The position numbers and the translations under genes were made by a program. Below the pieces are notes generated by a model that worked only from the letters and a program-made list of their open reading frames with translations, was not told where the DNA came from and made no database searches. A stretch of DNA of 64,000 nucleotides from Cyanidiococcus yangmingshanensis. Lineage: Eukaryota > Rhodophyta > Bangiophyceae > Cyanidiales > Cyanidiaceae. Location: NCBI GenBank assembly GCA_013995675.1, contig VWRR01000006.1, positions 496,001-560,000 of the forward strand, read 5' to 3'. This document shows, one piece after another, positions 35,817 to 47,581 of this stretch (the stretch's first letter is position 1; the number at the start of each line of letters is the position of its first letter).

Positions 35817-38056
35817 ATGAAACGTTTTGTATACGGTGAATGTTATGCATTTTCGGTAGCTGGCGCTGGTGGCAGGTGCCGAGCGACGCCAGCTCGTTGC
35901 TCGAGGGTCGGACAGCTCGCTGGGTCCATTCCCGCGCGCTTTTTGGCCAGTCGTGCACTACACTCGCAGAGACGACCGCCGTTCATCCGGACGTTAGCAC
36001 TTCAACCTGAATCAAAGCGACGAACGCAACCAGTGGGCGCTGGTGCACTGCAGGCCTGCCAGGGCGAACCAGTCGACCGTGCAAGACCCGAGGCAAACCC
36101 ATGTTGCAAAGCCGTTGCGCATCATTCTAGCTGGTCCGCCGGCATCGGGTAAAGGCACACAGGCAGCCATGCTTGTGGAACGTTATGGACTGGTTCACAT
36201 CTCAACGGGAGAGATGCTGCGGGCCGCTGTCGCTGCAGGGCAGCGAGCTCGGCCTCGCCGCCAAGCAATACATGGAGGCGGGGGAGTTGGTCCCAGACGA
36301 GCTCGTCATAGGTCTCATGCAAGAACGCATGTCTGAGCCAGAGGTGCAAACCTGCGGCTGGCTTTTGGATGGATTCCCACGTACGGCTGCACAGATTGCT
36401 GCGATGGATGCAGCTGGAATCGTGCCTGACCTGGTCATCAGTCTTGATGTACCCCTGGAGACTCTCAAGGAGCGCGTATCGGGGCGTCGGTTGGATCCCC
36501 AGACCGGGCGCATTTATCACCTGCGGTTTGATCCGCCACCGGCAAACGATGAGGCGCTACTCGCTCGTCTTGTGCAACGCTCGGATGATGACGTTCAGAA
36601 GCTGGTGGTGCGTGTCGACAAGTACCAAGAGAATGTGCATGCTTTGAAACAGCGTTATGACGACATCATGGCTGTCATTGATGGGCGGCGCTCGAAGAGC
36701 GAGGTCTTTGATGACATCGTCCGGGCGATAGGGATGCTTCGCATGCGAAGTTACTGGGAGGCGAAACGTTCTGGACCACCGAGAATCATCCTACTGGGGC
36801 CTCCGCTATCCGGCGTGGAGAAGTATGCCGCTCGACTCACCAAGGAGTATGGTTGCGTGCGCATCTCGATTGATCAACTCATTCGGCAGGCCTCAACAGA
36901 GCAGACACGAATCGGTATGTTGATTCGGAGGCATCTGGAAAACAATGAACTGGTACCAGATCATTTGGTAGCGCATGTGCTGGGCAAAAGACTTGCAGCT
37001 GCCGATGTGGAGCGCCAAGGTTGGCTCCTAGATGATGTACCGCGCACGATCGTGAAAGTATCCGCATTGCAAGATGCAGGCATTGAGCCAGATCTGTTCC
37101 TGCTGCTCTACCTACCGCACGAGGATCTCGAGGAGCGCTTCATCGAGCGCCTCTGGGATCCCGAGACAGGCCGCTATTTCCATATGAAATACGATCCACC
37201 TCCAGCTGAAGACGAAGCACTGAAAACCCGTTTGATTCACCGTCCTGAGGATGATGTGGACACGGCACGGTGGCTGCTTGGCACCTACTACGTGGTCGAA
37301 TCTGAACTAGAGGCGCTGTATGCTGGCCGAATCGTGCAGATTGATGGGCTCGAGCCTGATGAGCATATCTACGAAAATATGGTCACCGCTGTACAGGCTC
37401 GAGGGATTCCACGCCTCGCTGATCTGAGTAGAGCGACCTTCGCGGACGTGGAACTAGAGCAAGCTTTTCTGTCGATGAATCCTAGGTCGAGGCCAACGAC
37501 CGTTCGCCAGGTCCGCTGGGAAGGCAAGGGTGCTTGGCCGGACCTCTTTGAGCGTCCTCTCCTCGCGATGGGCGACACAATGGCTTTTGTGCTGGCCAGT
37601 TGGATCGCTCGCATTGTCTACAGTGGCAAACCCGTTTTTGATGCCATTACGATGAACACAGCCGCTCCGTTTATCATTGTCTGGCTAGCTGGTGCACCCT
37701 ATTTTGACGCTTTCATGCAACGTGCAGTGCGGAATCGTTGGGCTGCGCTCATGGCACTGTTTCGGGCTTGGCGAGTCTGTCTACCATTTGCCTTGTTCGT
37801 GCGAGCACAAGCCATGGGTCTGGCGCCGCCTCTGCATTTTGTAGTGGGCGCGCTACTCGTCACGTTTGTCCTTTTAGCGATCTGGCGGCTGTTTTATGTC
37901 ATCTTTCTCCACGGCGAATACGATGACGCTGGGAACAAAACCATCAGTTTCCTAGACTTTTGGTTTCCGCGCCGCTGGGATGATGTCGCTTCTCCACGTA
38001 ACGGTCGAGGGAAGTATCCGGCAGCTGCATCGGTGATCCAGCCTCCTTCATCATGA
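35817..38056 (+). CDS. Plastid-type double adenylate kinase fused to DUF3054 (two +1 frame changes)
   Basis: The ATG at 35817 opens a basic, Ser/Ala-rich leader ([19 protein letters not shown]), plausibly a plastid transit peptide. After a +1 change (35998-36152) kinase domain 1 begins: [40 protein letters not shown] second +1 change (GCA GGG C AGC GAG, base 36239-36241) interrupts the family motif AAG(S/T)ELG; then [27 protein letters not shown] and a lid region. Domain 2 ([28 protein letters not shown]) lacks the GKGT of the P-loop. The C-terminus ([59 protein letters not shown]) is a membrane DUF3054 domain. Reaction of domain 1: ATP + AMP to 2 ADP. It ends 21 bp from the convergent neighbour. 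Confidence 0.85.
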
Positions 38057-38077
38057 TGGTATCGATGCTTCCCTAGG

Positions 38078-39411
38078 TCAATGCATGCACTGCTGCATCT
38101 TTTTTTGCAGCAAGGTTGCAAGTTGTTGCAATCCTTCCATCGGGTTTTCCACTGGACGTGCATTCACGTTCGCGAAATTCTTCAACTTGAGTGCTTGTTG
38201 GACAGCTCGCGCCCACTGCCCAGAGAGGAGTTCTTTAGTGCTCAGCTCAGCACTGAACATGCTCAAATCAGCGCGAAGAAAGTCCTCTTCGACGAAGATC
38301 GGTCGGCGAACGTATACCAGAGGTGTTCCTGCCTGCAAGACACTCTGCGCAGATACCGTATCCGAGTTTGCCGAGGACGACATCAGCTGCTCGTACCAAG
38401 TCGGGAACATAGCCATGATCTGTGGAGTCGACCAGACGAACTCGTGGAGAGGAGGCTTCTGAAAGGCCCTCAACGAGCACCACGATAACCCATGGAGAAT
38501 TCGCCATTCGAACCAGATCGACGCTTTCAAGGAATGGACGGAGCAAGGCGTCAGCGTTACCGAACAACGCCTTGCAATCAAAACTACCGAAACAAACCAA
38601 GAGCAGCATGGTGTCAGCGTTGATGCCCAAACTGTCTCGGGTCTCCTGCCGACTGTGCTTCCATGGTCTCGAGACAGGCGGTACCGCGAACACGTCGCCA
38701 GGAAACGGCTCCAACGGGGGTACGATGCCCGGTGTTAGTTGCACCCAAACTGCGGCAAGGGCCTCGTCCGCGACCATACGTTGGATTAGAGCACGATACC
38801 TTGGTGTATCTAGCGCTGGGTCTGCCTTGATGAAGCCCGCATAGATCGCACTGAAGAAAAAGTTGGTCACGAAGAGGAAACGATCCGCCAAGGCGGCCTC
38901 CTTTGCAGCGACCGCAGCCAAGGTCACTGCATCGGTCAGCAGCAGCTGCGGTCTCAGAAGCCGCAAGAAACTAGCTTCTCTCTGGACAAGCTCCGTTCTA
39001 TGCTGCTCTATGTCGGTATATGCCGCCAAGGTTGCAGCCGCATCGATCGCCAGGGCGTTTATCTGGATGCAACCGACGTCAAGTTGGATGCAGCGTACCC
39101 GTACCTGATCTAAAAGAGTCGATAGAGTTTCCGTATCAAAACGTTGTACCGCGTACGCTTCCGCGAGTCGAGCTAGCTGGGCGCAGGACGGCGTCTTGGG
39201 GTATGGTCGTACACAGAAGGACCAGTGATCGTTGACAAAGCAGCTCGAATGTGATGGCCACGGATCGAGTCAAGTGTCCCCAACCGTGCGCGGTGACGTA
39301 ATAAATAACCAGCGGTTGTGATCGTTTTGAAGGACGCCAGTCGTCCAGGTCCCCGAGAGCGTCCCGGGCGAGGTCCTCATCTATCCGGTCCGAGGCCAAA
39401 CCGGTGGACAT
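38078..39411 (-). CDS. L-arabinokinase N-terminal-like glycosyltransferase domain (two +1 frame changes)
   Basis: Three minus-strand frames combine into about 440 residues resembling the GT-B-like N-terminal half of plant ARA1: PLVIYYVTAHGWGHLTRSVA (family YYVTGHGFGHATR), VRCIQLDVGCIQINALAIDA, ASFLRLLRPQLLLTDAVTLA, RFLFVTNFFFSAIYAGF, VLGKLGYG, then GTPLVYVRRPIFVEEDFL and LSGQWARAVQQAL. The second change is pinned by GYGICAE-VLQAGTPLVYVRR: codons GCA GAG T GTC TTG, extra base at 38342. The first lies at about 39170-39220 (CCCC run). The GHMP sugar-kinase half of ARA1 is absent; the gene stops after the first domain. Start at the ATG at 39411. Role unproven; sugar or nucleotide-sugar binding is likely. 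Confidence 0.78.
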
Positions 39412-40322
39412 CGCGGGTCTCCAGCCGCTCAACCAATAGAGCAGGCCGACACGCTACAACCACCACCAAAAACGATTCGCTTCGCTCTAGGCGAGTTGAG
39501 AAGTGTTCGCCAAAAGCCCGACCTGTTGACTGCTTGCAGCGGGAGCCTCCTCAACGCTACCACTGGCGTTGGAGGTCGTCTTGTCACCCGCGTCTTCTGC
39601 GTCCGTGTCACCAATACATCTAGGAAAATGGTGGCGGTCATCATGAATCGTTCCCGTCTCCAAAGTCACGGGTTTTCTCGAATGCTAGATTGAACATGTT
39701 CGCTGCATCGAGTATCTAATAAAATCCAGGTGACAAGGGACCATTGGGGTATGATTCCTCTGACCAACCCTGTAGTTGCTTGATCGACGATGTTTGGTTG
39801 GTGCCGTATCCTCTTTGGAGGTTGTGGGCGCGCTCTCTCTATCCGTCGTACGGTTTCTCCAACATTTATGATGACGAACAGTATATCCCAACACCATAGT
39901 GTCTATGAAGTTGTGTTTGTGAACTGAGCTGCTGACTGCGAGAACACACCATATACCAGGCAAGCACCTCGGCTGCATGACGTTTATCGGTCCGTTGACA
40001 CGCTTGCGTTTCTCATTCCACCGAGTCAGTGAGAGACTTGTCGGTTCCTCTACAAAAGATCCGCCAACGAAGAAGACTTGCGTTCGCATTATCGCAGAGG
40101 ATCGATGATCCGTGGTAACGCTTTCGAACCGATGGTTCTAAGACGATCTCGGAGTCGACGACAGGGTACCCGTGCGGGAGCTCTCGAAAAAGATGGAGTA
40201 TCATCATCCTGGGCTCCGTCTGCAGGGCGAGTCTACTGGATTGTATGCAGCGTTCCTATCTCGAGCATCCGTTGAGTGCTCTGTCGAGCACTGATGAAAA
40301 GTTTCTCGGTTTTCAACGACAT
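39412..40322. other. Intergenic between same-strand genes
   Basis: About 900 bp: promoter of the arabinokinase-like gene and 3' flank of the RETICULATA-like gene. No coding signal. Confidence 0.4.
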
Positions 40323-41711
40323 TCAACGATGAGCGGCCGAGACCAGCGTTTCGTCAGCGCGGCTTGTCATTGACGTGGACGGATCACCAGACTGGTTGAG
40401 ACCCAGAGCACGTGCCCAGAGCACCCAGGTTGCTCCACCAGCGATACTATTCGTGGTTCGTAAGATGGCTGTACTTGCTTTGGCGATTGCTGGAGACGTT
40501 TTCTCATAGATCCAAAGCTCGGTTGCTGTCACCAACTGGTATCGCGGATTTGCGGAAACAAACATAAAGCCGGCCCACCCCAGACTCATGGCCAATATCG
40601 GAGGCATACGATTTTCGGGTTCACATCCAGTGTATCGTTTCCGCAACGCCAATAAGGCATATCCCAGAGAGGTGCCGATGACCCCTGCAGCAAAACCCGC
40701 CATCGCAAAAAGCGAACCCTTGTAGAGAAATGCAGCCGCTCTCTGTGTCCAGTCGTAGTGCTGCAGTCGCGTTCCTGGTGCCAAGGCACACGATGGCAAG
40801 TCTCCAAGATAGGATTGCAGCCTTCGCAGGCTCCAGGCGTTTCCCTTCACGGGTTGTTGACCGATCATCGATCCCATTGGAATACTTGGTGCCAACAACC
40901 AGATGAGCACAAAACTCAACGATGCCCCGACCAGTGTATCAATAAGGACAAAGTCGAGCTCCTGCATCAGACGATCGCCGCGAGCGATGATGACTCCGGT
41001 CAGGCAGAGTCCCATACCGACGGTCTCTTCCATAAGCAACTTGAAGAAGAAGTTCGGATCTGCGAGCATTTTCGCTCTCCAAGCCGGAAAACGGTCTGTT
41101 AAAAAGCGAGGCAAGCCACCGGCAGTTGCCTGCAGGTACCGACGCGCAGACTCGAGGTCTAGCGCAAAAAGTTCGCGCGGTATCGACTCTGCGGTCCGGT
41201 TCATGTTCCTCAAGAGCTGCTCGTGGCTGGAGGGCGAAGCGCCGGCACCCCCATAGGCCTCCTCGCCGCCTTGTTCAAAGCGGTACGCTTCGTTCGGGTC
41301 ATCGGACCCGTCGCTTGGATCGTCTGCACCCCAGTGTGACCTCCAGAAGCGACCAGTGTTGTTGCCGCCACCCCCGTGCCACATGCCGCCACCGAGCGCC
41401 GCCTCGGGGGACGCGCCCAAGTCTGTGTCCCCGTCGTTCGACGCGTGCAGGTACTGCATCCCCAGACGAAACCTCATCCACCCAGTTTCCCTTTCACGAA
41501 CTACAAATCGACGCTGATCAAGTCTATTACAGGGCAAAGAGAACGATGAAAACAGCCAAGTATGCTTCCGAGTCCAGCAGTGCTGGAGACATGGCTCCTG
41601 CTGCCTCTTGCAACGCTCACCGGACCAAGACGGCCGAGTGCAACCGCATCGCGCCCATGAGAGGGCTTCTTCAGTCACGAACGGAATAAATCCAGCATCG
41701 ACAGCAACCAT
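40323..41711 (-). CDS. RETICULATA-related plastid envelope protein (DUF3411)
   Basis: 462 residues, ATG start. A long N-terminus (Gly/Asn/Asp-rich middle, about 90-150) precedes the DUF3411 core: DRFPAWRAKMLADPNFFFKL, ELDFVLIDTLVGASLSFVLI, RAAAFLYKGSLFAMAGFAAG, GWAGFMFVSANPRYQLVTATE. Several hydrophobic segments indicate a multi-pass membrane protein. In land plants RE/RER proteins sit in the inner chloroplast envelope and affect leaf development and metabolite balance; the molecular function is not settled. Uninterrupted. Confidence 0.88.
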   Translation of the reverse strand: MVAVDAGFIPFVTEEALSWARCGCTRPSWSGERCKRQQEPCLQHCWTRKHTWLFSSFSLPCNRLDQRRFVVRERETGWMRFRLGMQYLHASNDGDTDLGASPEAALGGGMWHGGGGNNTGRFWRSHWGADDPSDGSDDPNEAYRFEQGGEEAYGGAGASPSSHEQLLRNMNRTAESIPRELFALDLESARRYLQATAGGLPRFLTDRFPAWRAKMLADPNFFFKLLMEETVGMGLCLTGVIIARGDRLMQELDFVLIDTLVGASLSFVLIWLLAPSIPMGSMIGQQPVKGNAWSLRRLQSYLGDLPSCALAPGTRLQHYDWTQRAAAFLYKGSLFAMAGFAAGVIGTSLGYALLALRKRYTGCEPENRMPPILAMSLGWAGFMFVSANPRYQLVTATELWIYEKTSPAIAKASTAILRTTNSIAGGATWVLWARALGLNQSGDPSTSMTSRADETLVSAAHR

Positions 41712-42061
41712 AGCGGTTCTATTCTTCCGTCAATCGATTGCGAACACGTGCTGAGACGCTCGCCAAAGCCGTTATAGGCCGAAACGATACCCCCGAGCGA
41801 CGTTCGTTGGGACAGCGGCTCGCGCTCGTCAGCCGAGCCAGCGCCCAAGGAGAACAAGCCCCGCAGTCGACCGTTCTGTGAATACTCCAAACGGGAGCAT
41901 CGTTTATGAAATGATGACAAGTAGCTCATTGATAACGGGTCAATTCTAGAATGACCAGAAATTGTGTTGCCAACGTGGAGTCCGGCGCGAACAGACAAGT
42001 AGAAGTCTAGTCGATCGACAGCTGTTCGAAACGTGTACGACTGGCTGAGCATAGAGCTCTT
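41712..42061. other. Intergenic
   Basis: 350 bp between same-strand genes, promoter of the DUF3411 gene. A 125-codon minus-strand frame spans it but overlaps the DUF3411 start and has no family features. Confidence 0.4.
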
Positions 42062-43291
42062 TCACGATACGCCTGTCTCTGGCACTCTTGAAGGATGCTG
42101 CTTCCGACGCAAGTGTTGATGGCGCGTTGATTGCTTCAGCGATGGTTCGTCGCGATGATTGGCGGCTATTTTTCGACGATAGCGGGCAGCTCGCTGTTTC
42201 CCATAGAGGTCGCGCTGTTTGGCATCGCGTTCCCAGTCCTTTGACACGAGCTTGTAGAGCCTCAATGCGGTGGTTGCGTCCTCTACCGAGTCGTGACCAG
42301 GGCCTTTGGCTGTACCCTGTTGGATCACCTGGCCAAGCAGCTTTTCAGCCAGTCGTCGCAAGGAAGGTGTTCGGCCGCCAGCTTCTCCGAGCTCAAGTCG
42401 CAACGGTCGATAGCGAGCGGTATCTCGAACGAGCCAATGTGGATGACTCAGCAAAAGCACCTGGAGATCCTTACGCAGTTCATGCCCAACGAGAATACGA
42501 CCCTGAGCGAGACGTGCGACAACTTGTTGGGCTTCTAGGAACGAAACTGCCTGCGGATCACGCAAATGATGCGGCTCGATACCGCTGTAGGGCGTGCGAA
42601 AGTCGATGACCCGTTCTTCGACGCGAACGTAGCGATCATAGAGTACAGATTCATCGTAGTCAACAACGGATATCCGAGCAAGTGCATCATGGTTCCCGTC
42701 GCTGCCAACACCCACAAACTCACCATCCAGAGCGATGATCGAGCCGAGCGGTTCTAATCGAGTTTCCGGGTAGAGACCCGAGGGACCTGGCCTCCGCGGC
42801 TTTAGACAAGTACCCGGTTTGGAGTTCGCGCCAACCAGACCTCGTTCAAGACCTGCCATTTCACTCTGTTTTTTGATCATAGCGTCGTCTATATTCGGAA
42901 CGAGTGATTGCAACGATCCATGAGTTTCTATCTGGGAACGAATCCGCGTCTTGAGTGAGACCTGCCTAGTGACATGGGGTAAAGGGGGCGACCCTGCTGC
43001 TGGCTCAAGCGCTACGCGCTCATCCCGGCCACTGTCCGCTACTTTCGATCGCTCGTTGAGGACGACTCGATCTGGTCCCAGTTTTGGTCTGAAAGACTTC
43101 TGAGCTTGTTGGAGTTGCTGCTGCAGTGCTCGCCAGTTCTCATCAGCAGTCGGGATGCGGTTTCGCTTCCGTCCAGCGTTTGGCCTCTCTCTAACCCGTT
43201 CGGTCTCCAGCTCATTCTGCTTGGTGGTGGAGGCGGTCGTTGTAGGGGAGCTCGGATCCCGCCGAGCAGTTGTCTCGGAGGCCTTTGGCAT
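42062..43291 (-). CDS. REX4/ISG20L2-like DEDDh 3'-5' RNA exonuclease
   Basis: 409 residues from the first ATG (MPKASETTARRD). The frame is open further upstream with a basic NLS-like stretch (KPGKSKRRKVRK) but has no ATG there. Catalytic DEDDh residues visible: ALDGEFVGVGS (Asp, Glu), LVGHELRKDLQVL (Asp), and HDSVEDATTALRLY (His, Asp). YSGIEPHHLRD matches the YSGI..L signature of REX4/ISG20. Family role: nucleolar trimming of pre-rRNA. N-terminal 150 residues are basic and disordered. The usual ALDCEM is ALDGEF here. Divergent from VPS18. Confidence 0.9.
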   Translation of the reverse strand: MPKASETTARRDPSSPTTTASTTKQNELETERVRERPNAGRKRNRIPTADENWRALQQQLQQAQKSFRPKLGPDRVVLNERSKVADSGRDERVALEPAAGSPPLPHVTRQVSLKTRIRSQIETHGSLQSLVPNIDDAMIKKQSEMAGLERGLVGANSKPGTCLKPRRPGPSGLYPETRLEPLGSIIALDGEFVGVGSDGNHDALARISVVDYDESVLYDRYVRVEERVIDFRTPYSGIEPHHLRDPQAVSFLEAQQVVARLAQGRILVGHELRKDLQVLLLSHPHWLVRDTARYRPLRLELGEAGGRTPSLRRLAEKLLGQVIQQGTAKGPGHDSVEDATTALRLYKLVSKDWERDAKQRDLYGKQRAARYRRKIAANHRDEPSLKQSTRHQHLRRKQHPSRVPETGVS

Positions 43292-43697
43292 GCGCAAACG
43301 TTCGCCTGTCGACGTTGCCAGCAGCGTCGTCGAACACGCGAACACTTTCCTTACTTTTCGTCGTTTCGATTTCCCAGGTTTCGCAAGAGTATTCAAACAG
43401 GAAAGTTTAGCTACCAAAGAAATCTTTCTCTAGACTGCAACGTACTAAATTGCAGCTTATAGGCCAACATTGGCGTCACAGCACTGGAGAACAACACGAA
43501 GCGTACACCGTCGGCAAGACGTACGACGGGAGAGGTTATGGGCAGTCGCCTGGCTTGGGCACCTTGGAACCGTTCTTGTTGCTGGTAACGCTGGTTGTCC
43601 TTTATCGCTTCTTCGGTCTCGAATGATGTTTTTGGGTTTGATGACGAGTTGATCTTGAGTTGCCGCACAGAGCTCTGTGGCACGAGAGAACGAGCCC
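43292..43697. promoter_or_regulatory. Divergent promoter region (REX4-like / VPS18)
   Basis: 406 bp between divergent starts. No defined element recognised. Confidence 0.4.
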
Positions 43698-46600
43698 ATG
43701 GCGCTTTCGCTGGACTTGTTAGGCTCGCTCCCGCTTCGAGAAGGCGAAGAGGTCCAGCAGGTGGCGGTGGCTGGACGTCGCCATTTGTGGGTCAGCACCA
43801 GTCACGACACTATTCAGCGCTGGCGATGGGAGTGTTCATCCGCAAACCCATGCGGCGGCGATGCACAGCAACGTTGCTGGCGCCTTTGAACGAACGAGTG
43901 GCCACTGGCGAGCGGAGGCTGTGTTTCGAGCCCCGGGCCCGATTGCTTATCTTACGTACCTTGACCACTGGGGCCTCCTAGCACAAAGCAAGGACTGTTG
44001 CTCTTTTTTCATTGCCGGCCACTGGAGACGGGTCAAATCAGCTGATTGGAAAGAGCAGGTCACAGCGGCTGTGGAACTTGATGGGAGCGCGTGGACGTCG
44101 CTGCAACACGACTTGGGGGTCGCAACACAACGAACGCCTCAGTTGGGCGTTCGCGGGAGTCCAGTGACTGTGCAGTTATTGCTTGGCACTGCAAAAGGTG
44201 CGTTGTATGGTTGTAGCTTGCCTGACTTGTCATTGACCTGCCTTTGGAGGTCCCAACTAGATGTAGCGTCTCAAGAGCCTATTTGTGGCATCCGAACCAT
44301 TCAAGCGTCCCGTACCGGCTCACCTGGGCATGTTCTATTGGTGGTCGCAACCCCATCAAGGCTGTATTTCGCTTTGGACCCTTTCAGGTCTGGTCGATCA
44401 CTCTCAGAGTCACTTGATCTGGATCGGTTTATCGAAGCTTCACCGATGGCATCGACCGCGCGGCCTTCCGATGACGAGCCTTTGATAGGTGTCTCTCACG
44501 GAAGTCGGATTGGCGTGCTCTTTGGAGACTTGAACTGGCTCAGCGCTCTTGGCATCCTGCATGTTCACGTGAATCGGTCTGCGCTTGCAGATGGTATGTC
44601 TCAGGTGCTTCAGGAGCGATCCTGGGTGAGTTTGCCGCAGTCCAAATCACAGATGATTTTTGGAGTCGCGGAGGTCTCGCCTGGCTGCCTGTTGCTGGGC
44701 ACACGCGTCGTCTCTGCATTTGGATGGTCGGAGAAGCTGGCCGATCGAGTAACTGAGGCAGCGCCGAAACTTGCAGGTTCTGGGGAATCAGGTTCAGTGA
44801 CCGACACTCGATTCCAACGAAATTTCCACGGAACCGAGGAACGGGATTTGAGCGTCTCTCTCAACGAACAACGGATTGTCCGGGACAAGTCCTTGAAAGA
44901 TTCATCCACGAAACGTCTATCGCCAACACAGGTTGAGCCGCGCATGGGAACGAGTCCGAGAATTCCATACCAAGACATGCCTGTGGCAGACGCTCGAATG
45001 AAATTCATTGATTTTCGAGAACGAGCCTCTTCTAATGCTGTATCAGATTCAATGAGCGAATGCAGAACCGGGCTGAAGCCATTCACGATCCAAGATGATC
45101 CTGGGAAAACTGCGTGTCGTGACCAGTCGTCTGTATCAATGGTTGGGTCTGAACCGACGATCGTCGACCGAGAAACCTCTGTAGCGATGGACTCGAGGAG
45201 CGAACGATGCTCTCTCGGTGAAGCAAACCAGCATCTGGATGGAGTCACTGGCTTCATGGAACTTTATTGTCTGGCGGATGGACGTTTGCTTGCCCAGGTG
45301 CCGCTTGAAGCGTCAATGGGGATCCCTGTTGCGCTGCTTCCAGACTGCACCTTGCTGAGCGCTAACGCAGCTTGGATGTGCCGAATCGCAACCGAACTTG
45401 TGGTCTCGGTTCGCACGGCTTATGCCCATCAACATCGGTTTTCGGAAGCATTGGCGACTTGCCAGACAATAGAAGAGAAGGAGCATCTCTTCCTCGAATA
45501 TGCTCGAGTGTTGCTCTGTGCAGGAGACGACAGCGAGCGCGCAACATCTCCGAATGGTGCTCTATCGAAGGAGGCGCTCCAGAGGCAAGCTGCCTTTTAC
45601 CTGGCCCGGTGTCGCTCGCGGATGCCTGGCGATGCGCTGCGGGAGCTTATTCACGAGCACCGAGTCCGCATGGGTGCTGTGCTTGCCTATCTAGAGCATC
45701 GTCTGCCGATCGAGACGGATCCAACAGCGATTGCAGCACTTGAGACCTTTCAGCAGGCACTGCATACGGAAATGAGCGGAGCAGATGCCGATACTTTTCT
45801 TGCTCAGCCGTGTATTCTACGCAAGTGCTCAAGGTGCGTTACACAGTTGCAACGCCTCTATCGCCTCGCCCTACCAGGTTCAGCATACCAAGCGCACTGG
45901 CGGGAAGCGATCCTCGATCGCGTCGCTCGGATACAACCTTTTTCCGAGGAAACGTCAGCGTCTATATCGAAGACGAGCACCAGCGCAAGGATGCTGCTTC
46001 AATGGGGAGCTATGCTGCTCGCTGAGCAGGGCAATGAGGCCGACCTTCTCCACCTCATTGAACAGCATGATGCGGTCATTCTCAGTGATCGATCGCTGGC
46101 CGGCTTCCTCCTGTGGGTGACGAAACGCTTCGACCTATGGCATGTTCAGATCGAGTTGCTACTCATTCTGGACGAGAAGGTAGAATCTGGAGTGGGATAT
46201 CGGGATGAGGCCCTCGGTGTCGTATTTGCGCATGCGTCGGAGATGACCACGGATGCGGGTGCAGAGCTGGAGACGTTGCTTGATCGCATCTGTAGTGATG
46301 ATCCCACACGCTGGATGAAGGCATTGAGCCTAGCACCCATGTTATGTCGTGCTGCAGTATGGCAGCGCGCGATTCTTGAGCGACACGTGCTCAGTCTCGG
46401 GGAGGCGCTTGCGAAGGAGCTCTCGATTGCCCGCCGAGACCGCAAAAGAGTGTCCGCTGCGGGCAGATGCTCTATGCAGCCTCTTTGCGGACGCGGAACA
46501 GCATCTGGCTGCCCAACGAGCGCAGCTAGACGCCTTGGCTCATGTGACCGAGCAACTTGAACGAGCACTTCAATGTCTGCTGGATACTCGGGGCTATGCC

Positions 46601-46954
46601 GAGGTCGAATGGCGACGATGGCACACGAGCAAATCAACCGTAGAGCTGGAGACACCTCCAACAGTGACAAGTTGGTTTGTGGGTCCAGCCAGAGGACTGC
46701 TACCTCACTGGATGACGCTTTCGATTGACCCAGAACGATTGAGGAACGCAACCTTCGCGTCTGCAGGAGCGTCCGGCGCCAGTCAGGCCCACGGGGGAAC
46801 GAATCCCGCAAATCGACCATTCGTTAGCAGCGTCGATGACAGCGTTCCGCAACAGGCATCTTTGGAGGCTCAGCTGCGAGGCGTTGAGGACCAATCCGCC
46901 GCGCTTTGGTTGCATTCATCATGGATCGAGTCTCTAAACAAGCCCTATGAGTAG
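43698..46954 (+). CDS. VPS18: VPS18/Pep3-like HOPS-CORVET subunit (two apparent +1 frame changes)
   Basis: About 1,085 residues. The first ATG at 43698 opens a beta-propeller start (LSLDLLGSLPLREGEEVQQV). After a +1 change (43828-43889) the main frame carries LLGTAKGALYGCSLPD, PLIGVSHGSRIGVLFGDLNW (the VPS18 signature region), then the helical solenoid (AYAHQHRFSEALATCQTIEE, RMLLQWGAMLLAEQGNEADL, LWHVQIELLLILDE). A second +1 change (about 46420-46560) leads into a coiled coil (AEQHLAAQRAQLDALAHVTE) like the one before the RING in VPS18. The tail that follows has no Cys-x2-Cys pairs, so the RING finger is not visible. Family role: vacuole/endosome tethering with VPS11/16/33. Confidence 0.78.
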
Positions 46955-47581
46955 GTGCGCGGGTCGAAGCATCGCTCGATTCCCGAGACCGTCGAGCTCC
47001 TCTGCATGGATTGCCAACAGACTCGACCCAGTACGGAGTCGTCCCTAGATCATTGCATTTTTTGACGAGAATTGAACTGGCTGGAGGAACGCATTCGACT
47101 ACTCGGCCATGAATCAAGCTTGTGCGCTGGTAAGTTTATTCCTAAAGAGTGTGCCCTTAACGCAGGTGTGACCAAGCCAGCGAGGAGTCCAGCGTAGAAC
47201 GTCGCCTTCCATCGCTCTGTCTGGATCATCGTTCTCCCTGGCCATGATCGGAGCAGTTTCTTCACAGGAGCGCAGGCACTCTGGTAAAAAAAAGGGGAGA
47301 GGATCCGCTTGTAGTGAATGTGACCTGCCATGAATGGACACGCTGTTCGAAATCCGCCACGAACACCCACCACCGTGCATGGTGGATATCTCCTTGACCT
47401 GGAATACAGTCGAAACTCACTTCAGGTGATCACGTTCACATTCATGCATGCTGGCGGCATTCAGTCGCGGAAAGAGACGTCCATGTTGCGGGAGCAAGGA
47501 GTACACAACCATGGATCCTTTTTGAATGAGACTCGGCAGGCATGCTCTCCAGCATCTGAGACCAAAAAAACGCTCGTTGCG
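46955..47581. other. Intergenic between convergent genes
   Basis: 630 bp of 3' flanks, with a short A run near 47287. No coding signal. Confidence 0.4.

Noticed and set aside
41675-42052. 125-codon minus-strand frame with a real ATG between REX4-like and DUF3411 genes
   Set aside because: Overlaps the DUF3411 start, polar composition without domains; more likely 5' leader sequence.
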